Both the position numbers and the translations under genes were made by a program. The notes beneath the pieces are model-generated. The model saw only the letters and a program-made list of their open reading frames with translations. It did no database searches and was not told the origin of the DNA. A stretch of DNA of 64,000 nt, taken from positions 3,038,001 through 3,102,000 of the forward strand of contig JBBCGI010000001.1 of assembly GCA_037200975.1 (NCBI GenBank), written 5' to 3'. Below, piece by piece: positions 50,906 through 60,600 of this stretch; the first letter of the stretch is position 1, and each line of letters opens with the position of its first letter. The DNA comes from Pseudomonadota bacterium (GTDB lineage: Bacteria > Pseudomonadota > Gammaproteobacteria > Steroidobacterales > Steroidobacteraceae).

Positions 50906-51855
50906 CGATGACGTCCCTCGATCACCGCTTCGAGTACGGCCATGCGCACGGCCACGCCGTTGCGCACCTGATCGCGGATCACCGACTGCGGACCGTCGGC
51001 GACATCGGATGCGATCTCGATGCCGCGGTTCATCGGCTGCGGGTGCATGACGATCGCGTCAGGCTTCGCGCGCGCGAGCCGCTCGGAAGACAAACCGAAC
51101 TTTGCGAAGTAGCGGTCCGCGTCCGGAATCGCCGCAGTCGCCATACGCTCCTTCTGGATGCGCAACATCATGATGACGTCGACGCCGGCGATGCCGGTTT
51201 CGAGCGCGGTGTGACGCTCGCAGCCGCCGAACTCGGTCGCATCGGGCATGAGCGCCTTGGGCGCGACAATGCGGATCTCGCCGACACCCAGCGTCGCCAG
51301 CACGTGCCAGGCGGACCGCGCCACGCGCGAGTGCCTGATGTCGCCGACGATCGCGATCTTGAGGCCGTCGAACTTCTGCTTCTTCTGCAGGATGGTCAGC
51401 GCGTCGAGCAGCCCCTGGGTGGGATGCGAGACATGCGCTTCACCGGCCGACAATACGCTGGCGTGCGGCTGCACGTGCGAGGCCACCAAGTCCGGCACGC
51501 CGGCCTCCGCGTCGCGGATCACGAACACGTCCACGTGGCAGGCTTCGAGTGTGTAGATGGTGTCGAGCATGCTCTCGCCCTTCACGCGCGAGGACAGCTG
51601 CACCTCGAGATTGACCACGTCGGCGCCGAGCCGCTTGGCCGCGAGCTCGAACGAAACGCGCGTGCGCGTCGACGGCTCGGTGAACAGGTTTGCGACCGTG
51701 ACGCCCGCGAGGTTGCGGTTGTGCACCGGCGCCTCGCCGATCGGCTTCACGAATTTCTGCGCCCGCGTGAGCAGCGCTTCGATCGCGGACCTGGGCATTC
51801 CTTCGAGAGTGAGCAGGTGCCGGAGCGTGCCGTCGGTGCGATTCTGTTGCGTCAT
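50902..51855 (-). CDS. pyrB: aspartate carbamoyltransferase catalytic subunit
   Basis: A 317-residue transcarbamoylase: carbamoyl-phosphate site FTEPSTRTRVSFELA, HVSHPTQGLLDALT and MHPQPMNRGIEI. It makes carbamoyl-aspartate in pyrimidine synthesis. The N-terminus lacks the extra 30 residues seen in class A pseudomonad enzymes. It ends four bases into pyrK. The pyrR regulator gene that sits before pyrB in Pseudomonas is absent, so control must be by another route. Confidence 0.95.
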   Translation of the reverse strand: MTQQNRTDGTLRHLLTLEGMPRSAIEALLTRAQKFVKPIGEAPVHNRNLAGVTVANLFTEPSTRTRVSFELAAKRLGADVVNLEVQLSSRVKGESMLDTIYTLEACHVDVFVIRDAEAGVPDLVASHVQPHASVLSAGEAHVSHPTQGLLDALTILQKKQKFDGLKIAIVGDIRHSRVARSAWHVLATLGVGEIRIVAPKALMPDATEFGGCERHTALETGIAGVDVIMMLRIQKERMATAAIPDADRYFAKFGLSSERLARAKPDAIVMHPQPMNRGIEIASDVADGPQSVIRDQVRNGVAVRMAVLEAVIEGRHR

Positions 51856-51862
51856 GTCTTTG

Positions 51863-52297
51863 TCAGTGTGTTTCGAACCATCGTTCCAGGATCACCGCGG
51901 CCGCGGCCGCGTCTACGTCCTCGCGTGTCACCCGCCGCTTGCGTTCGCCGCTCGCGCGCATGACGCGCAGGCGCTCTTCGGCGTCCTGCGAGGAGTGGCG
52001 TTCATCGACCAGGTCGATGGGCAGTCCGCTGCGTTGGCCCAGATCGGCGGCGAATCGGCGCGCGGTCTCGGTGAGGGGGCTCGCGGAGCCGTCGGCATTA
52101 TAGGGCTCGCCCACGGCGATTCGCGCCGGGCGTGTGTCCGCCAGCAGGCGGTCGATGGCTTTCCAGTCGGGGCCCTGCGGGCCGTTGGACACCGTGATGC
52201 GGGGGTGCGCGGAGCGTGTCAGCGTGTCGCCGCTCGCGATGCCAATACGTTTGAGTCCGAAGTCGAGTGCAACGATCAGTTGCGCCCGATCAGGCAT
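51863..52297 (-). CDS. ruvX: Holliday junction resolvase-like RuvX/YqgF
   Basis: A 144-residue RNase-H-fold protein: LIVALDFGLKRIGIASGD with the metal Asp12, AVGEPYNADGS, and DLVDERHSSQDAEERL. YqgF acts in 16S rRNA 5' maturation in E. coli and as a resolvase in other species. It overlaps yqgE by eight bases and is followed by pyrB after seven bases. Confidence 0.93.
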   Translation of the reverse strand: MPDRAQLIVALDFGLKRIGIASGDTLTRSAHPRITVSNGPQGPDWKAIDRLLADTRPARIAVGEPYNADGSASPLTETARRFAADLGQRSGLPIDLVDERHSSQDAEERLRVMRASGERKRRVTREDVDAAAAAVILERWFETH

Positions 52298-52856
52298 GAC
52301 CGGAGAACGAAGTGAGCTGCGCGGGTTCGACGCCGAGCAACCGCAGCGTTGCTAGCCAGCGCTCCTCGTAGGGCAGATCGAAGATCACGCTTTCATCGGC
52401 CGGCACCGACAACCAGGAGTTGTCGAGCATTTCCTTCTCGAGCTGGCCGGCTTCCCAGCCCGCGTAGCCGAGCGCGATGAATGCCTTGTCCGGTCCGGCA
52501 CCCGAGGCCATGGCCGCGAGCACGTCGCGCGACGTGGTGACCTGGATCTGGTCGGAGATCTTGTGCGTGCTGTCCCACTCGCCACCCGGACGATGCAGCA
52601 CGAAGCCGCGATCCTGGTGCACCGGCCCGCCGCGCAGGACGGGCAGATCGGCGGCTTTCTTGTCGGTGGGTTCGATCTTCATCTGCTCGAACACTTCGCT
52701 GAGCGTCATCGACAGCGGACGGTTGAGCACGATGCCGAGTGCCCCTTTCTCGCCGTGTTCGCAGATCAGTGAGACGGTCTGCGAAAAATTCGGGTCGGAG
52801 AGCTGGGGCATGGCGATCAGCAGATGATTCGAAAGACTGGTGACGCCGCCGGCCAT
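52290..52856 (-). CDS. yqgE: YqgE/AlgH family protein
   Basis: A 188-residue DUF179 protein: HLLIAMPQLSDPNFSQTVSL, HGEKGALGIVLNRPLSM, PVLRGGPVHQDRGFVLH and GYAGWEAGQLEKEM, all family hallmarks. Its molecular function is not known, although it is nearly always beside ruvX. It lies 12 bases after the TonB gene stop. Confidence 0.95.
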   Translation of the reverse strand: MAGGVTSLSNHLLIAMPQLSDPNFSQTVSLICEHGEKGALGIVLNRPLSMTLSEVFEQMKIEPTDKKAADLPVLRGGPVHQDRGFVLHRPGGEWDSTHKISDQIQVTTSRDVLAAMASGAGPDKAFIALGYAGWEAGQLEKEMLDNSWLSVPADESVIFDLPYEERWLATLRLLGVEPAQLTSFSGHA

Positions 52857-52868
52857 ATGGAAAGGAGT

Positions 52869-53783
52869 CTACTGTGAATTGGCGGGTGCGGTCACGGTTC
52901 CGCGGCTGACTTTCTTGCCGTCGAATTCCCATCCGTAGGTGAAACGCAACAGCCGGTATTTGCCGGCGAGTTCTTTCGGGAAAGGATCGAACGGACTCGC
53001 GAGCTTCAATATGTCCGTCGCCGCCTGGTCGAGTTTCGCCGAGCCGCTGGAGCGGCGAATGGTGGCGGAGTCGAGCGTGCCGTCGGCCAGGATCACGACT
53101 TCCACGTCGGGATTGCGGGTTCCCGGTGCACGCCAGGCGGCCTGCGGGAAGTTCATCGTGCCCAGGCGTTCTATCTTGAGACGCCAGGCCACGAGGTACG
53201 GCGCGACCAGCGCCTCGCGAGTGTCAGGCGTCACCCACAATTCGTCGCGCGGCGGGCCGCGGACCTTCTGATCTTCAGCGTCATCCACACCGAGCTTGTC
53301 GCGTTCGCTGTTGCCAGTGGTTTCAACCGGAACTTCCGTCGCCTCCACCAGGCTGGCGGGCGGCGCGAAGTAGAGGATCTCGGGCTGCGGCGCGGTGGTA
53401 GTTAGCGCCCGGTTGTCGGCGACGGCGAGCAGCGCGCCGGCGTCTTCCGCGAGGGTCGTGCCATCCGCGCGCCCATTGCGGGCTTCGTATTCGGCGGCGG
53501 CGCGCGGCGGGCGCGCCTCGGCCGGATCGATGCTGTTGCCGGAACCGAGCTGCGTGCGCTGGGCGAGGTAGGTGGCGGTGGTGTTGGTCTGGGCTTCGGG
53601 CACGTCGTTGGAGACGATCAGGACTTCCAGTCCCGGGGCGCCCGCAGACTCGTGCTTCACCGAGCCGAAAGTGACGCCGACGATGATGACCCCGTGCACC
53701 AGCGCCGCCATGAAGACGGTGGTGGTGAGGCGGTCGCGCGTGGGCGCGATCCCTTCGCGCAATGGCAGCGCGCGGGCCGACAT
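52869..53783 (-). CDS. TonB-like energy transducer
   Basis: A 304-residue protein with a short cytoplasmic N-terminus, one transmembrane helix (residues 22-41, TTTVFMAALVHGVIIVGVTF), a long acidic periplasmic spacer and a TonB C-terminal domain (about 205-300: PYLVAWRLKIERLGTMNFP, VEVVILADGTLDSATIRRSSG). The spacer is not the classical Pro-Lys repeat. By position it matches tonB3 of P. aeruginosa (PA0406), which is needed for twitching and pilus assembly. It starts two bases after the gshB stop. Confidence 0.9.
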   Translation of the reverse strand: MSARALPLREGIAPTRDRLTTTVFMAALVHGVIIVGVTFGSVKHESAGAPGLEVLIVSNDVPEAQTNTTATYLAQRTQLGSGNSIDPAEARPPRAAAEYEARNGRADGTTLAEDAGALLAVADNRALTTTAPQPEILYFAPPASLVEATEVPVETTGNSERDKLGVDDAEDQKVRGPPRDELWVTPDTREALVAPYLVAWRLKIERLGTMNFPQAAWRAPGTRNPDVEVVILADGTLDSATIRRSSGSAKLDQAATDILKLASPFDPFPKELAGKYRLLRFTYGWEFDGKKVSRGTVTAPANSQ

Positions 53784-53784
53784 C

Positions 53785-54753
53785 TCAGGGCTGCTTGGCG
53801 CCTATGCGGCGCTGAAGGGCGGCAATTACCATATCGCCGATATTGAGCCCGAACTGGCCGTCGAGTTCACGAATTCCCGTCGGACTCGTGACGTTGATCT
53901 CGGTCACGAAGCCGCCGATCACGTCGATGCCCACGAACACCATTCCCAGTTCGGCGAGCTTGGGGCCAATTTCAGTCGCTAACCACCGGTCGCGTTCGTT
54001 CAATTCGCGCCCGACACCCTTGGCGCCGGCGGCCAGGTTGCCGCGATTGTCGTTCGCGGCAGGAATACGGGCCAGCGCGTAGGGGACCGGCTGACCGTCG
54101 ATCAGCAACACGCGCGAGTCACCGGTGGAGGAGATATCCGGCACGTAGCGCTGCGCGATGGCGAAGCGCTGTCCGTAGTCGGTCAACGTTTCAATGATCA
54201 CCGGCAGGTTCTTGTCGCCTTTCTCGGTCACGAAGATCGATTTGCCGCCCATGCCGTCGAGCGGTTTGACCACGATCTTGCCGTGCTCGGCCGCGAATGC
54301 GGTGATGTCGGCGGCCGAGCGGGTAATGAGCGTGGGCGCGCAGCACTGCGGAAACCACGCGGTATAGACCTTCTCGTTCATGTCGCGCAGGCCCTGAGGC
54401 CGGTTCGCGACGAACGCGCCCTGCAGTTCGGCGCGCTCGAGGATGTAAGTGGTGTAGATGTATTCGGCGTCGAACGGCGGATCCTTGCGCATGAACACGC
54501 AGTCGAACTCGCCTAGTTTCATCACGCTCGGCGCGCCGAGCTCGAACCAGTGCGCCGGATCGTTGAACACCTGCAGCGGCCGCCCGCGCCCGAGGGCGAG
54601 ACCATCGCGCAGGAAGAGGTCCGACTGCTCGAAATACGTGAGCTTCCAGCCACGGGCCGCCGCCGCAAGCAACATTGCAAGTGTGGAGTCCTTCGCAAAT
54701 TTGACCTTCGCGATCGGGTCCATCACGACGGCAAGACTAGGTGTTTTCTGCAT
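53785..54753 (-). CDS. gshB: glutathione synthetase
   Basis: A 322-residue ATP-grasp enzyme joining gamma-glutamylcysteine and glycine. MDPIAKVKFAKDSTLAMLLAA opens the protein, VVKPLDGMGGKSIF is the ATP loop, and EINVTSPTGIREL lies in the metal site. ATG 54753 has GGAG upstream and matches the family start; the frame stays open for 31 more codons without family likeness. First gene of gshB-tonB-yqgE-ruvX-pyrB-pyrK, divergent from pilG. Confidence 0.96.
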   Translation of the reverse strand: MQKTPSLAVVMDPIAKVKFAKDSTLAMLLAAAARGWKLTYFEQSDLFLRDGLALGRGRPLQVFNDPAHWFELGAPSVMKLGEFDCVFMRKDPPFDAEYIYTTYILERAELQGAFVANRPQGLRDMNEKVYTAWFPQCCAPTLITRSAADITAFAAEHGKIVVKPLDGMGGKSIFVTEKGDKNLPVIIETLTDYGQRFAIAQRYVPDISSTGDSRVLLIDGQPVPYALARIPAANDNRGNLAAGAKGVGRELNERDRWLATEIGPKLAELGMVFVGIDVIGGFVTEINVTSPTGIRELDGQFGLNIGDMVIAALQRRIGAKQP

Positions 54754-54909
54754 CGACAACTCCGACCTCAAAAACGTGACGTGACCGGCATAGCCGGGGG
54801 TATTCCTATATGTTAAAACGCCCCACAGCTTGCCAAGCAGGGCCACTTATTAATAGCGGCGCCACGCTGATTTCCGTCGCTTTTTTTGTTTGTTTCAGGA
54901 GAGGTTTAG

Positions 54910-55305
54910 GTGAACGACACCAGCTCCCACCTCAAGGGTCTGAAGGTCCTCGTCATTGACGACAGCAAGACCATCCGCAAGACCGCCGAGACTCTGCTCG
55001 CCAAGGAAGGCTGCGAGGTCTACACGGCGGTGGATGGTTTCGATGCGCTCGCGAAGGTCGCGGACTACACCCCCGACATCGTGTTCGTCGACATCATGAT
55101 GCCGCGGCTCGACGGTTATCAGACGTGCTCGCTCATCAAGCACAACAAAGTCTTCAAATCGATTCCGGTGATCATGCTGTCTTCGAAAGACGGCCTGTTC
55201 GACCGTGCGCGGGGGCGCATCGTCGGATCGGAGTACTACCTCACCAAGCCATTCACGAAGGACGAACTGCTCTCTGCCATCGAGACGCACGTCGCTGCGA
55301 GGTGA
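54910..55305 (+). CDS. pilG: twitching motility response regulator PilG
   Basis: A 131-residue stand-alone receiver: LVIDDSKTIRKTAETLL (acidic pair), IVFVDIMMPRLDGYQ with the phosphoryl Asp near residue 62, IPVIMLSSKDGLFD and YLTKPF (Lys). In Pil-Chp, ChpA phosphorylates PilG, which drives pilus extension and cAMP signalling. GTG 54910 has AGGAGAGG upstream. pilH follows after two bases. Confidence 0.95.
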   Translation: MNDTSSHLKGLKVLVIDDSKTIRKTAETLLAKEGCEVYTAVDGFDALAKVADYTPDIVFVDIMMPRLDGYQTCSLIKHNKVFKSIPVIMLSSKDGLFDRARGRIVGSEYYLTKPFTKDELLSAIETHVAAR

Positions 55306-55307
55306 GT

Positions 55308-55673
55308 ATGGCTCTCATTTTGATCGTGGATGATTCCCCGACCGAAGTGCACGTCATGAAGAAGGCGTTGGAGAAGTCTGGCTACCAGACTGCCACCGCC
55401 GCGGACGGCGCCGAGGGCGTGCGCATGGCGCGCGAGATGACTCCCGATCTCATCTTCATGGACGTCGTGATGCCGGGCATCAACGGCTACCAGGCCACGC
55501 GCACGCTGGCGAACGATCCGAAGACCAAAACCATCCCGATCATCATGGTCACGTCCAAGGGACAGGAGACCGACAAGATCTGGGGCCTGCGCCAGGGCGC
55601 GGTCGATTACATGGTCAAGCCCGTGTCGCCCGATCAGCTCGTGGCGAAGGCACAGGCAACTCTTGCCGCCTGA
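55308..55673 (+). CDS. pilH: twitching motility response regulator PilH
   Basis: A 121-residue receiver: LIVDDSPTEVHVMKKALEKSG, LIFMDVVMPGINGYQA with the phosphoryl Asp near 52, IPIIMVTSKGQETDK and YMVKPVS. PilH balances PilG, acting in retraction or as a phosphate sink. Length and position between pilG and pilI match the standard cluster. Confidence 0.95.
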   Translation: MALILIVDDSPTEVHVMKKALEKSGYQTATAADGAEGVRMAREMTPDLIFMDVVMPGINGYQATRTLANDPKTKTIPIIMVTSKGQETDKIWGLRQGAVDYMVKPVSPDQLVAKAQATLAA

Positions 55674-55682
55674 CGTGTCGAC

Positions 55683-56246
55683 ATGACCGAAAACGTTTCG
55701 CTAAAACATTTACGCGACAAGCCATTCGAGCTGCTGGCCGAGCTCGAGCGTCGCGGCCGCGCGGTCACCGCCGCCGCCGCGTCGGAGAACCCCGGCGCGC
55801 GCGAGTGGGTCGGCGTCGCGTTCCGCATGGCCGGCGAGCTGTATCTCGCGGCGCGCGAAGAGACGCGCGAAGTGCTGGCCGTGCCGCCCGGGCTCACGCG
55901 GGTTCCGGGCGCCAAGCCCTGGGTCAAGGGCATCGCAAACGTGCGCGGGCAATTGCTGCCGATCCTCGATCTGCGCCAGTACCTCGGATCCGGCCTCACG
56001 CCGAACTCGCGCAACGTGCGCGTCATTGTCGTCAATCACCGGGAAGTGCCTGCGGGCCTCGTGGTAGATGAAGTGCTCGGCTTCCGCCGCTTTTCCGAAT
56101 CCGAATTTTCTGGCGATGCGCCGCCTACGGTGGTGCGTTGCGAACGTTATCTGGCCGGCGCGTTCCGGCGCGGCCCCGAGCAATGGCCGGTGTTGAGCCT
56201 GCGTCAGCTGGTCGAGAGCCCGTCCTTCCAGGAGGCCGCGGCATGA
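55683..56246 (+). CDS. pilI: CheW-like adaptor PilI
   Basis: A 187-residue CheW-domain protein ([24 protein letters not shown]-like [21 protein letters not shown]). It links the PilJ receptor to ChpA. A helical N-terminal stretch ([19 protein letters not shown]) precedes the domain, as in PilI. Its TGA overlaps the pilJ ATG (ATGA). Confidence 0.93.
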   Translation: MTENVSLKHLRDKPFELLAELERRGRAVTAAAASENPGAREWVGVAFRMAGELYLAAREETREVLAVPPGLTRVPGAKPWVKGIANVRGQLLPILDLRQYLGSGLTPNSRNVRVIVVNHREVPAGLVVDEVLGFRRFSESEFSGDAPPTVVRCERYLAGAFRRGPEQWPVLSLRQLVESPSFQEAAA

Positions 56247-57625
56247 GCAGCGAAGCCGCGGGCGGTTCCCGCACGCTCAAATCCCTCAGCAGCCTGATCA
56301 CGGCCACGCTGGTATTGCTGGTGCTCAGCACCGCGTGCTGGGTCGCGGCCTGGCTGTTGAAGCTCGACCTTCTGTATGCCGTTGCCGGCGCGTTCACGTT
56401 GGCGACGGCCGTGCCGCCATTCCTGGTGTTCGGCCGCATCAAAGTGGTCGAGAGCGATTTCGCGCATCGCGAAGCCTTGTCGCTCGCGCAGCGCAAGGAA
56501 ACCGAGCGCAACCAGCAGGCCATCCTGCGCCTGCTCGACGAACTGGCGCCGCTGGCGGATGGCGATCTGACCGTCCAGGCCACGGTGACGGAAGACATCA
56601 CCGGCACGATCGCGGACTCGATCAACTACGCCATCGGCGTGTTGCGCGACCTCGTGGCCACCATCAATCAATCGGCCATCCAGCTGGACGGCGCCACGCG
56701 GCAGACGCAGGCCTTGTCCGCGCACCTGGCCAAGGCATCGACCGCGCAGTCGAAGCAGATCGTTGGCGCCACCGAATCCGCCAGCAACATGGCGAGCAGC
56801 ACGGAGGCCATCTCGGGCAACTCCGAGCGCGCCTCGGACGTCGCGCGCCACTCGGTCGATGTCGCGCACAAGGGCGGCGATGCGGTGCGCCGCACGATCG
56901 ATGGCATGAACGCCATCCGCGAAACCATTCAGGAAACCAGCAAACGCATCAAGCGGCTGGGCGAGAGCTCGCAGGAAATCGGCAACATCGTCGAGCTCAT
57001 CAACGACATCGCCGAGCAGACGAATATTCTGGCGTTGAACGCCTCCATCCAGGCCTCGATGGCGGGTGATGCGGGCCGCGGCTTCGCGGTGGTCGCCGAC
57101 GAAGTGCAGCGCCTGGCGGAACGCGCCGCCGCGGCGACGCGGCAGATCGAAACGCTGGTGCGCGCCATTCAGGCGGACACGAATGAAGCCGTGGTTTCGA
57201 TGGAACGCAGCACCACCGACGTGGTCGGCGGAGCGTTGCTGGCCGAAAACGCCGGCGCGGCGCTCGAGGAGATCGAGCAGGTCTCGAACCAGATCGCGAG
57301 CCTCGTGCAGAACATCTTCTCTAGCTCGCGTCAGCAGGTGAGCGAGGCGCAGAAGATTGCGCGCAACATGCAGGTCCTCAAGGAAATCTCGACGCAGACC
57401 GCCGAGTCGACCACCGCGACCTCGCAAAGCATTTCGAAACTCGCGCAACTGTCGGCCGCGATGCGACAGTCCGCATCCGGCTTCCGGTTGCCCGGCGCGC
57501 CCGTACCGCGCCAGGTGGCGGCCGCGGGCGCCGCGATTGCAGCCGCCGCGGCGGCGACGACCGGTATCAGTCCGCAGCCTTCGAACTCCACCGCGCGGAC
57601 GCGAACGGTATCGCTTGCCTCGTAA
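56243..57625 (+). CDS. pilJ: PilJ-type chemoreceptor lacking a periplasmic domain
   Basis: A 460-residue receptor, much shorter than P. aeruginosa PilJ (about 680). Two membrane helices, about 15-42 and 46-64 ([22 protein letters not shown] and [17 protein letters not shown]), are separated by only a few residues. HAMP-like and signalling helices follow, with the kinase-contact hairpin [24 protein letters not shown]-type region near residue 265, split here as [16 protein letters not shown]. There is no periplasmic ligand module and no obvious C-terminal CheR-binding pentapeptide (ends TVSLAS). ATG 56243 overlaps pilI. It lies directly before chpA. Confidence 0.88.
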   Translation: MSSEAAGGSRTLKSLSSLITATLVLLVLSTACWVAAWLLKLDLLYAVAGAFTLATAVPPFLVFGRIKVVESDFAHREALSLAQRKETERNQQAILRLLDELAPLADGDLTVQATVTEDITGTIADSINYAIGVLRDLVATINQSAIQLDGATRQTQALSAHLAKASTAQSKQIVGATESASNMASSTEAISGNSERASDVARHSVDVAHKGGDAVRRTIDGMNAIRETIQETSKRIKRLGESSQEIGNIVELINDIAEQTNILALNASIQASMAGDAGRGFAVVADEVQRLAERAAAATRQIETLVRAIQADTNEAVVSMERSTTDVVGGALLAENAGAALEEIEQVSNQIASLVQNIFSSSRQQVSEAQKIARNMQVLKEISTQTAESTTATSQSISKLAQLSAAMRQSASGFRLPGAPVPRQVAAAGAAIAAAAAATTGISPQPSNSTARTRTVSLAS

Positions 57626-57646
57626 CACGGACAGTTAGCTCACTGA

Positions 57647-60600
57647 ATGCCTGAAGTAGCCCTACAGACGCTGGATCTCGTCGGCCGCGAGCTGAACAAC
57701 ACGCTTGCCGAAGCGCGCACCGCGCTCGAGACCTATGTAGAACAGCCTGAAAACGTCGTGCTGCTGCAGCGCTGCGTGTCCGACCTGCACCAGGTCCAGG
57801 GCGTGCTGCGCTTGCTGGAAATATTCGGCGCCGCGCTGCTCGCCGAGGAAATGGAGCAGGTCACCCACTATCTGCTCACGCCCGCCTCGCAGAAGAACCA
57901 GGCGGAGACGCTCGACGCGCTGATGCGCGCCATGGTGCAGCTGCCGAGTTACGTCGAACGCGTGCTGGCCGGAGGCCGGGATCTGGCCCTGGTGCTGCTG
58001 CCGCTGCTCAACGATCTGCGTGCCGTGCGCGGCAGCCCGCTGCTGTCCGAAGGCACGCTGCTGCTGCTCAATCTCAAATCCGATCAACAGGCCGCGCCGA
58101 TCCAGCCCGCCGCCGGCGAGCCCGCGCTCACGGTCGCGCAATGGGCGCGCCGGCTGCGCACGCGTTTCCAGCTCGGCCTCGTCGGCTGGATTCGCGGCGA
58201 ACGCACCGAGCAGAATCTCGAAATCCTCGAAACCGTCGCGCACCAGCTCGAACAGGTGGCCACGCGCCAGTCCGTGTTCCAGCTCTGGTGGGTGGTCGGC
58301 GCCGTCATCGAAGCGCTGCGCGACGGCGGCCTCGAAACCGGCGTGTCGGTCAAACGCCTGTTGGGCCTGGCGGACCGGGAAATCCTGCAGCTGTACACGC
58401 AGGGTGAGGGCCGCTACTCGCAGAATCCGCCGGTCGAATTGCTCAACAACCTGCTTTATTACATCGCCCGTGCCAACAGCAGCGGCCCCAAGATCACGGC
58501 CGTGCGCGCCTCGTTCCGCTTGAACGAGCTGCTCAACGTCGACGATTCGGTGGAGCAGGAACGCGAAAACCTGTCGGCGCCCTCGGTGAAGCTCATGCGC
58601 ACCGTGTCGGCGGCGATCCGCGAGGACCTGGGCAAGGTCAAGGACGTGCTGGACATCTTCGTCCGGCGCGGCGGCCAGCCTGCCGAGCTCGAACCGCAGG
58701 TCGGCATGCTGCGCAAGATCGGCGACACGCTGGGCGTGCTGGGCTTGGGCGAACTGCGCCAGCTCGTGCTCGAGGAGACCAGCCGGCTCGAGGCGATGGC
58801 CGCCGGCAAGACGCCGGCCGATCACGCGGCGCTGGTACACATCGCCGCCACGCTCATCAACGTCGAAGATCGCCTCGACCGCGATCTGATCGGCCTCATC
58901 GTGCCGAAGACCGCCGCGCCCGCCGCGGACGCGGAACTGGTCGACGCGGACTTCCAGCAGGTGCAATCGGCGGTGCTGCGCGAGTGCAGCGTCAACCTGG
59001 TACGCGTGAAGGAAGCGATCGCCTCGAATGTCGCGGGCACCCTCGACGTGGGCGCGCTCGACGCCTGGCCGGGTCTCATCGCCGGCATGAAGGCGGGCCT
59101 GCTCATGCTGGGCAAGACGCGCGCCGTGGAAATCGTCGACGGCATCGCAAGACATCTCAAGGAGCTGCTGCAGCCCGGCGGCACGGCCGTTCCGCCTAAC
59201 TACCTCGACCGCCTGGCGGACGCGGTGGTCAGCCTCGAGTACTACATGGAGACGCTGCAGGCCGGCCGCGCGGATCCCTGGTACATGCTCGACAACGCGC
59301 AGACCTGTTTGTCTGCGCTCACCCAGATGCCCAAGCGCGTGGTGCCGACCGTGCCGCCGCTCGGTCCCGAGGCCTATGCGGCCACGGTGTTGCTCGCCGA
59401 TGCCGGCGCCACGGCACGTGCCCACGCGCTGCAGGCTGGCGTGGTCCCGCCCGGCGCGCATGGCGCGCCCACATTGCATCAGTCGGCGCAGCAGCGCGTC
59501 GGCGGGTCGAAGCCGATCCACATCGATCCCGAACTGCTCACTCTATATATAGAGGAGGCCCGGGAAGAGGTCGCCCGCATTGGCAAGCTGTTCCCCGCCT
59601 GGGAGCAGAACCCGCTCGAAACGGATGCGCTGGCCGGCGTGCGCCGCGCGTTCCACACGCTCAAGGGCTCTGGCCGCATGGTCGGCGCCACCGACATTGC
59701 CGAGTTCGCCTGGGCCATCGAAAACCTGCTCAACAAGGTGATCGAAAACACCCTGCAGCGTTCGCCCGCCATCCTTGCAACCGTGCGAGATGCTGCGGCC
59801 CTGGCCGGCGAATTGGTCAACGCGCTCGAAGCGAACCAGGCCGCCCCTGCCAAAGCGCAGGACATCATCGATCGCGCGCATGCATTGGCCGCCAACAAGG
59901 GCCCGTCCGGTGCGCAGACCGCGACCATGGAGATTCTCGAACGCACGATGGACACGCGCCGCGATGACGTCATTGACGCCACCAATCGCGTTCCCACGCT
60001 GCAGCCTCCTGCCGCCGCCGCTTCCTCACCCGATGCCTTTCCCGAGCTGACGCCTGCCGAAGGCGCGATGCCCGAGGGCAATGTGGAAGTCATTGAGGAC
60101 TGGGCGTTCAATGATCCGGAAAATCAGGGCGGCGAGGAAATCGTTCTGTCCGGCCCCGACGAAGAACCCAGCGCCGACCTGCAACTGCGCGAGATCTACA
60201 GCCGCGAGACGCAGGTGAATATCGCCGCCGTTCTGCGCTACGTCGAGATCGAACGCACACGGGCTGCGCCGCATGGCGTGAGCGAAGAGGCCTATCGTGC
60301 CTGCCACACGTTGTCGGGCAGCTCGCGTATGGCCGAGGCGCGCCATGGCATCCGTCTCACCGCGCCACTCGAACATTGGGTGCGCAAATCCTTCGACAGC
60401 GGCATCGGTCTCGAAACCGGCGATCTCGATTTGCTGGCCGACTGCATGAATGCCATGCAGTCCGTCGCCTCACACCTCGACGAATCGACTGGATTCTTCC
60501 AGTCGCATGGCGCGTTGCTCGCACGAATCGAACAGGCCACCGATGAACTCGAGCAGCGCATCGTCGCTGCCGCGCGCGCCGCGGAACTCGCGGCGGAACC

